The notes beneath the pieces are model-generated. The model saw nothing but the letters and a program-made list of their open reading frames with translations, was not told the origin of the DNA and did not search any database. Both the position numbers and the translations under genes were made by a program. Of a stretch of 64,000 bases of DNA, positions 61,579-64,000 are shown piece by piece. How positions within the stretch are numbered: the stretch's first letter is position 1; each line of letters begins with the position of its first letter. Origin of the DNA: Chryseobacterium daecheongense (GTDB taxonomy: Bacteria; Bacteroidota; Bacteroidia; Flavobacteriales; Weeksellaceae); the NCBI RefSeq assembly GCF_003729955.1, contig NZ_RJTX01000001.1:1-64000 (forward strand). The letters are read 5' to 3'.

Positions 61579-62130
61579 ATGAAAATTTTAGCAATAGCAG
61601 GAAGCAATTCCGAAGTTTCAATGAACAGACAATTAGTGGCGTATGCGTCTACTTTGTTTGACAATGCAGAAGTGGAAGTAGTAGATTTAAATCCTTTCGA
61701 AATGCCGATTTATAAGCACGAAAGAGAGCTTAAAGATGGTGTTCCGCAGGAAGCAAAAGATTTTGCAGCAAAAATTGATGCGGCAAACCTACTGTTGGTT
61801 TCCTTACCGGAACACAACGGAACTTACTCAACCGCTTTTAAAAATGTATTCGATTGGGTTTCCCGAATCAAGGACAGAACAGTCTGGAATGAGGTGCCGA
61901 TGTTGTTGATGTCAGCTGCACCGGGAGCAAGAGGTGGAGCAGGTGTTTTAGAGGCTGCAACCAAGCGTTTTCCTTTCCACGGTGGAAATATTGTAGAAAC
62001 TTTTTCGCTTCCGTTTTTCAATGATAATTTTGATAAAGCAGGTCAGAAGATTTCTAATGAAGAGAAAGACAATGAGTTAAGAGAGAAAATCAAGAAGATT
62101 TCTGCTATTGAAACTATCCTTGAAAAATAG
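61579..62130 (+). CDS. NADPH-dependent FMN reductase family protein
   Basis: A 183-aa flavodoxin-like reductase: IAGSNSEVSMNRQLVAYA binds the FMN phosphate, and VSLPEHNGTYSTAFKNVFDWVSR is the family signature around the flavin ring. MLLMSAAPGARGGAGVLEAA is the third FMN-contact loop. It reduces quinones, azo dyes or FMN with NAD(P)H; the natural substrate is unknown. Single gene. Confidence 0.92.
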   Translation: MKILAIAGSNSEVSMNRQLVAYASTLFDNAEVEVVDLNPFEMPIYKHERELKDGVPQEAKDFAAKIDAANLLLVSLPEHNGTYSTAFKNVFDWVSRIKDRTVWNEVPMLLMSAAPGARGGAGVLEAATKRFPFHGGNIVETFSLPFFNDNFDKAGQKISNEEKDNELREKIKKISAIETILEK

Positions 62131-62132
62131 AA

Positions 62133-62163
62133 TTTGAATATTAATTTAAAATTAATATCTTTG
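62133..62163 (+). promoter_or_regulatory. Promoter of the 24-codon ORF upstream of purM
   Basis: TTTG (62133-62136), a 19-bp spacer and TATCTTTG (62156-62163) make an ideal Bacteroidota promoter directly after the FMN reductase stop. The expected start of transcription is about 8-10 bases before the ATG at 62178. Confidence 0.75.
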
Positions 62164-62177
62164 CAAAAAGAAAAATA

Positions 62178-62252
62178 ATGAAAATTCAGACCAATTTTAA
62201 AGAATGTTTTTCCAAGAAAGGAGAAACTGTGGGCTCTGAAATTCTGAGATAA
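62178..62252 (+). CDS. 24-codon small ORF (possible leader peptide)
   Basis: ATG at 62178 to TAA at 62250-62252 encodes 24 residues, beginning MKIQTNFKECFSKKG and ending VGSEILR. The ATG has an A-rich upstream tract (AAAAAGAAAAATA) like other starts here. A consensus promoter precedes it and a hairpin terminator begins 8 bases after its stop, so promoter, ORF and terminator form a compact unit of about 155 bases before purM. No run of regulatory codons is seen. It may be a leader controlling purM, a small protein gene or a small RNA. Confidence 0.6.
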   Translation: MKIQTNFKECFSKKGETVGSEILR

Positions 62253-62259
62253 CATAACG

Positions 62260-62290
62260 GCCGATAATCTACCAAGATTGTCGGCTTTTT
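62260..62290 (+). terminator. Terminator or attenuator between the small ORF and purM
   Basis: GCCGATAATCT pairs with AGATTGTCGGC (one G-T pair) around ACCA, followed by TTTTTATTTT, 50 bases before purM. Confidence 0.82.
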
Positions 62291-62340
62291 ATTTTCTGAA
62301 AACCGATATAAAAAGTTTGAAATAAATTTCTAAAAGTACA

Positions 62341-63333
62341 ATGAGCAACACTTACAAATCTGCGGGCGTAGACAAAGAGGAAGGTTACAAAACCGTTGAC
62401 AAGATAAAAAAAGCGGTGGGTGAAACCCATAATTCCAATGTATTGAACCATTTGGGAAGTTTTGGGGCTTTCTACGAAATAGGAGGGTACAAGAACCCTG
62501 TTTTGGTTTCCGGAACAGATGGAGTAGGAACCAAGCTGAAAGTAGCTTTGGATACCCAAAAGTATGACTCTATCGGTGTAGATTGTTTCGCGATGTGTGC
62601 CAATGATATTCTTTGCCATGGGGCAAAACCATTATTCTTTTTAGATTACCTGGCTTGCGGAAAACTGGATTCTGAAATTGCTGCAGAAATCGTTTTAGGA
62701 ATGGTAGAAGCTTGTAAGGATAATAATTGTGCATTGATTGGTGGGGAAACCGCTGAAATGCCTGGGATGTATCAGCCGGGAGATTATGATGTGGCAGGAT
62801 TCTGTGTAGGGATCGTAGAGAAAGATCAGATTATCGACGGTTCCAAAATCAAAGCAGGAGACAAGATTATTGCATTGCCAAGTTCAGGTTTCCACTCGAA
62901 CGGATTTTCACTGGTAAGAAAAGTATTCCCGAATTTTGAAGAAGAATTTGAAGGAAAGCCATTATATGAAACCCTTTTAGTTCCTACAAGATTGTATTAT
63001 AAAGACATCCATAAAGTGATCGGAGAAGTACAGGTTGCAGGAATTGCTCACATTACAGGAGGAGGTTTATATGAAAACGTTCCAAGAATTATCCCTGAAG
63101 GATTATGTGCTTCCATTGATGCATCAAAAATCAGGATTCCAAGCATTATGCTTGAATTGGAAAAAAGAGGTGGTGTAGCTCGTGAAGAAATGTTCGGAAC
63201 ATTCAATATGGGAGTGGGAATGACAATTGTTGTAGATGCAGAACACGCAGAAAAAGTATTACATCTTTTGGATGATGCCTATGAAATCGGAGAAATAACA
63301 AAAGGAAGCGAGAAAATCCATTTATCAATATAA
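62341..63333 (+). CDS. purM: Phosphoribosylformylglycinamidine cyclo-ligase
   Basis: Makes aminoimidazole ribonucleotide (AIR) from FGAM with ATP in purine synthesis. 330 aa: SGTDGVGTKLKVA, FAMCANDILCHGAKPLFFLDYL, LIGGETAEMPGMYQPGDYDVAGFCVG, LPSSGFHSNGFSLVRKV and AHITGGGLYENVPRI are the ATP-binding and catalytic blocks of the PurM family. purN follows after 76 bases. Confidence 0.97.
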   Translation: MSNTYKSAGVDKEEGYKTVDKIKKAVGETHNSNVLNHLGSFGAFYEIGGYKNPVLVSGTDGVGTKLKVALDTQKYDSIGVDCFAMCANDILCHGAKPLFFLDYLACGKLDSEIAAEIVLGMVEACKDNNCALIGGETAEMPGMYQPGDYDVAGFCVGIVEKDQIIDGSKIKAGDKIIALPSSGFHSNGFSLVRKVFPNFEEEFEGKPLYETLLVPTRLYYKDIHKVIGEVQVAGIAHITGGGLYENVPRIIPEGLCASIDASKIRIPSIMLELEKRGGVAREEMFGTFNMGVGMTIVVDAEHAEKVLHLLDDAYEIGEITKGSEKIHLSI

Positions 63334-63341
63334 CAATTGAT

Positions 63342-63395
63342 CAATGTATCAGTGTACCAATAACAATATGGTTACATTGATAAACTGATACATTG
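63342..63395. repeat. Inverted TGATACATTG-type repeat between purM and purN
   Basis: CAATGTATCAGT (63342-63353) and ACTGATACATTG (63384-63395) are perfect 12-bp inverted repeats. Related words (GTTACATTGATA, CATTGTTACATT) fill the rest of the 76-base gap. The structure could be a weak terminator or a processed intercistronic hairpin. Confidence 0.6.
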
Positions 63396-63409
63396 TTACA
63401 TTTAATAAC

Positions 63410-63982
63410 ATGAAAAACATCGTTGTACTCGTTTCAGGTTCCGGAACCAACCTTCAAAGAATCATAGATACTATTGACAATGGAGAGATCCAGAATGCCA
63501 AAGTCACTCTGGTTGTTGCCGACAGAGAGTGTTATGGGCTGGAAAGAGCAAAGAATCATCATATTGAAAATATACTGATTCCGAGAGGAAAGAATTTCAG
63601 CAGTGAGTTGAGTAAAGTAATCCCTGAAAATACAGATTTAATCGTATTGGCCGGATTCCTGTCTATTCTGAAACCTGAATTCTGCGAAGCCTGGAAAGGT
63701 AAAATCATTAATATCCATCCTGCGATGCTTCCGAAGTTCGGAGGAAAAGGAATGTGGGGAATGAATGTTCACAATGCCGTTATTGAGGCTAAAGAAAAAG
63801 AAAGTGGTGCAACGGTTCATTTTGTAACATCAGGAATTGATGAGGGAGAAATTATTCTTCAGAAATGTTTTGAAGTGACGGAAAACGACACTCCTGAAAC
63901 ATTAGCACAAAAAGTACATCAGATAGAATATGAAATCTTCCCGAAGGCCATCAATAAAGTATTAAATAATGTACTCAGCTGA
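63410..63982 (+). CDS. purN: Phosphoribosylglycinamide formyltransferase
   Basis: Formylates GAR to FGAR with 10-formyl-tetrahydrofolate in purine synthesis. 190 aa, complete before the window edge. IVVLVSGSGTNLQRIID binds phosphate, LAGFLSILKPEFCEAWKGKIINIHPAMLPKFGGKGMWG as shorter blocks (LAGFLSIL; NIHPAMLPKFGGKGMWG) holds the catalytic Asn-His, and SGATVHFVTSGIDEGEII provides the catalytic Asp. Confidence 0.96.
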   Translation: MKNIVVLVSGSGTNLQRIIDTIDNGEIQNAKVTLVVADRECYGLERAKNHHIENILIPRGKNFSSELSKVIPENTDLIVLAGFLSILKPEFCEAWKGKIINIHPAMLPKFGGKGMWGMNVHNAVIEAKEKESGATVHFVTSGIDEGEIILQKCFEVTENDTPETLAQKVHQIEYEIFPKAINKVLNNVLS

Positions 63983-64000
63983 TAATTGAGCAGTTGACCA

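Noticed and set aside
1..64000. CRISPR arrays, tRNA or rRNA genes, insertion sequences and prophage
   Set aside because: No regularly spaced repeats, no cloverleaf with a CCA-type acceptor end, no transposase, integrase or phage structural gene was recognised on either strand.

Overview
The window looks like a chromosomal segment from a member of the Flavobacteriia (Bacteroidota), most like Chryseobacterium or a close relative. This rests on several things: AT-rich DNA; many TAnnTTTG -7 promoter elements of the Bacteroidota type, and A-rich tracts rather than Shine-Dalgarno sites before start codons; a SusC/SusD pair; PorT of the type IX secretion system; a GLPGLI-family protein; a ZapA - 6S-like RNA - RNase Y arrangement; and a small double-glycine-leader peptide. 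The genus is inferred; no rRNA gene is present. I saw no tRNA, rRNA, CRISPR array, prophage or insertion sequence.

Layout. 1-9.3 kb: cut-off start of a secreted protein, gamma-glutamyltransferase, SDR-type threonine dehydrogenase, a degenerate NodB-fold protein, a methyltransferase, a membrane metallophosphoesterase, a KAS III-like enzyme, then ubiE and porT. 9.4-13.1 kb: coiled-coil protein, zapA, 6S-type RNA, rny, MFS transporter. 13.2-18.3 kb: an isolated cysteine-rich GG-leader peptide, then a minus-strand run (thioesterase, TIM-barrel protein, GLPGLI protein, LysR regulator, YeiH-type transporter) and an ArsC/Spx-like gene. 18.3-29 kb: an orphan HsdR_N-type nuclease-like gene and housekeeping genes (gcvT, idi, a 2-hydroxyacid dehydrogenase, mscL, nnrD/E, lgt with a large N-terminal extension, yidD, rarA). 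29-39.8 kb: DUF2339 membrane protein, a secreted C1q-like protein, pheA, thioesterase, dnaA, tyrosine phosphatase, a tetrapyrrole-methylase-type enzyme, a DUF4349 lipoprotein gene broken by one in-frame stop codon, DUF2891 and an Mpo1-like protein.

39.8-45 kb: an AraC regulator followed by a TolC / HlyD / 14-TM MFS efflux operon, with a perfect palindrome over the -33 box of its promoter. 45-48 kb: methyltransferase and metG. 48.2-59.9 kb: a starch/maltodextrin utilisation locus: SusC, SusD, SusE-like lipoprotein, GH97 alpha-glucosidase, secreted GH13 enzyme, an NTF2-fold secreted protein and a MalT-type sugar importer. It is preceded by a perfect 20-bp palindrome and has two internal hairpin terminators. 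Binding and uptake across the outer membrane, periplasmic hydrolysis and inner-membrane import are all encoded. 60-64 kb: lipoprotein, pirin, FMN reductase, then purM and purN. A separate promoter - 24-codon ORF - terminator unit sits just before purM.

No clear large new system is visible. The best leads are the 24-codon unit before purM, the orphan GG-leader peptide, the Lgt extension, two operator-like palindromes, dispersed intergenic hairpins, and the NTF2-like gene inside the starch locus.
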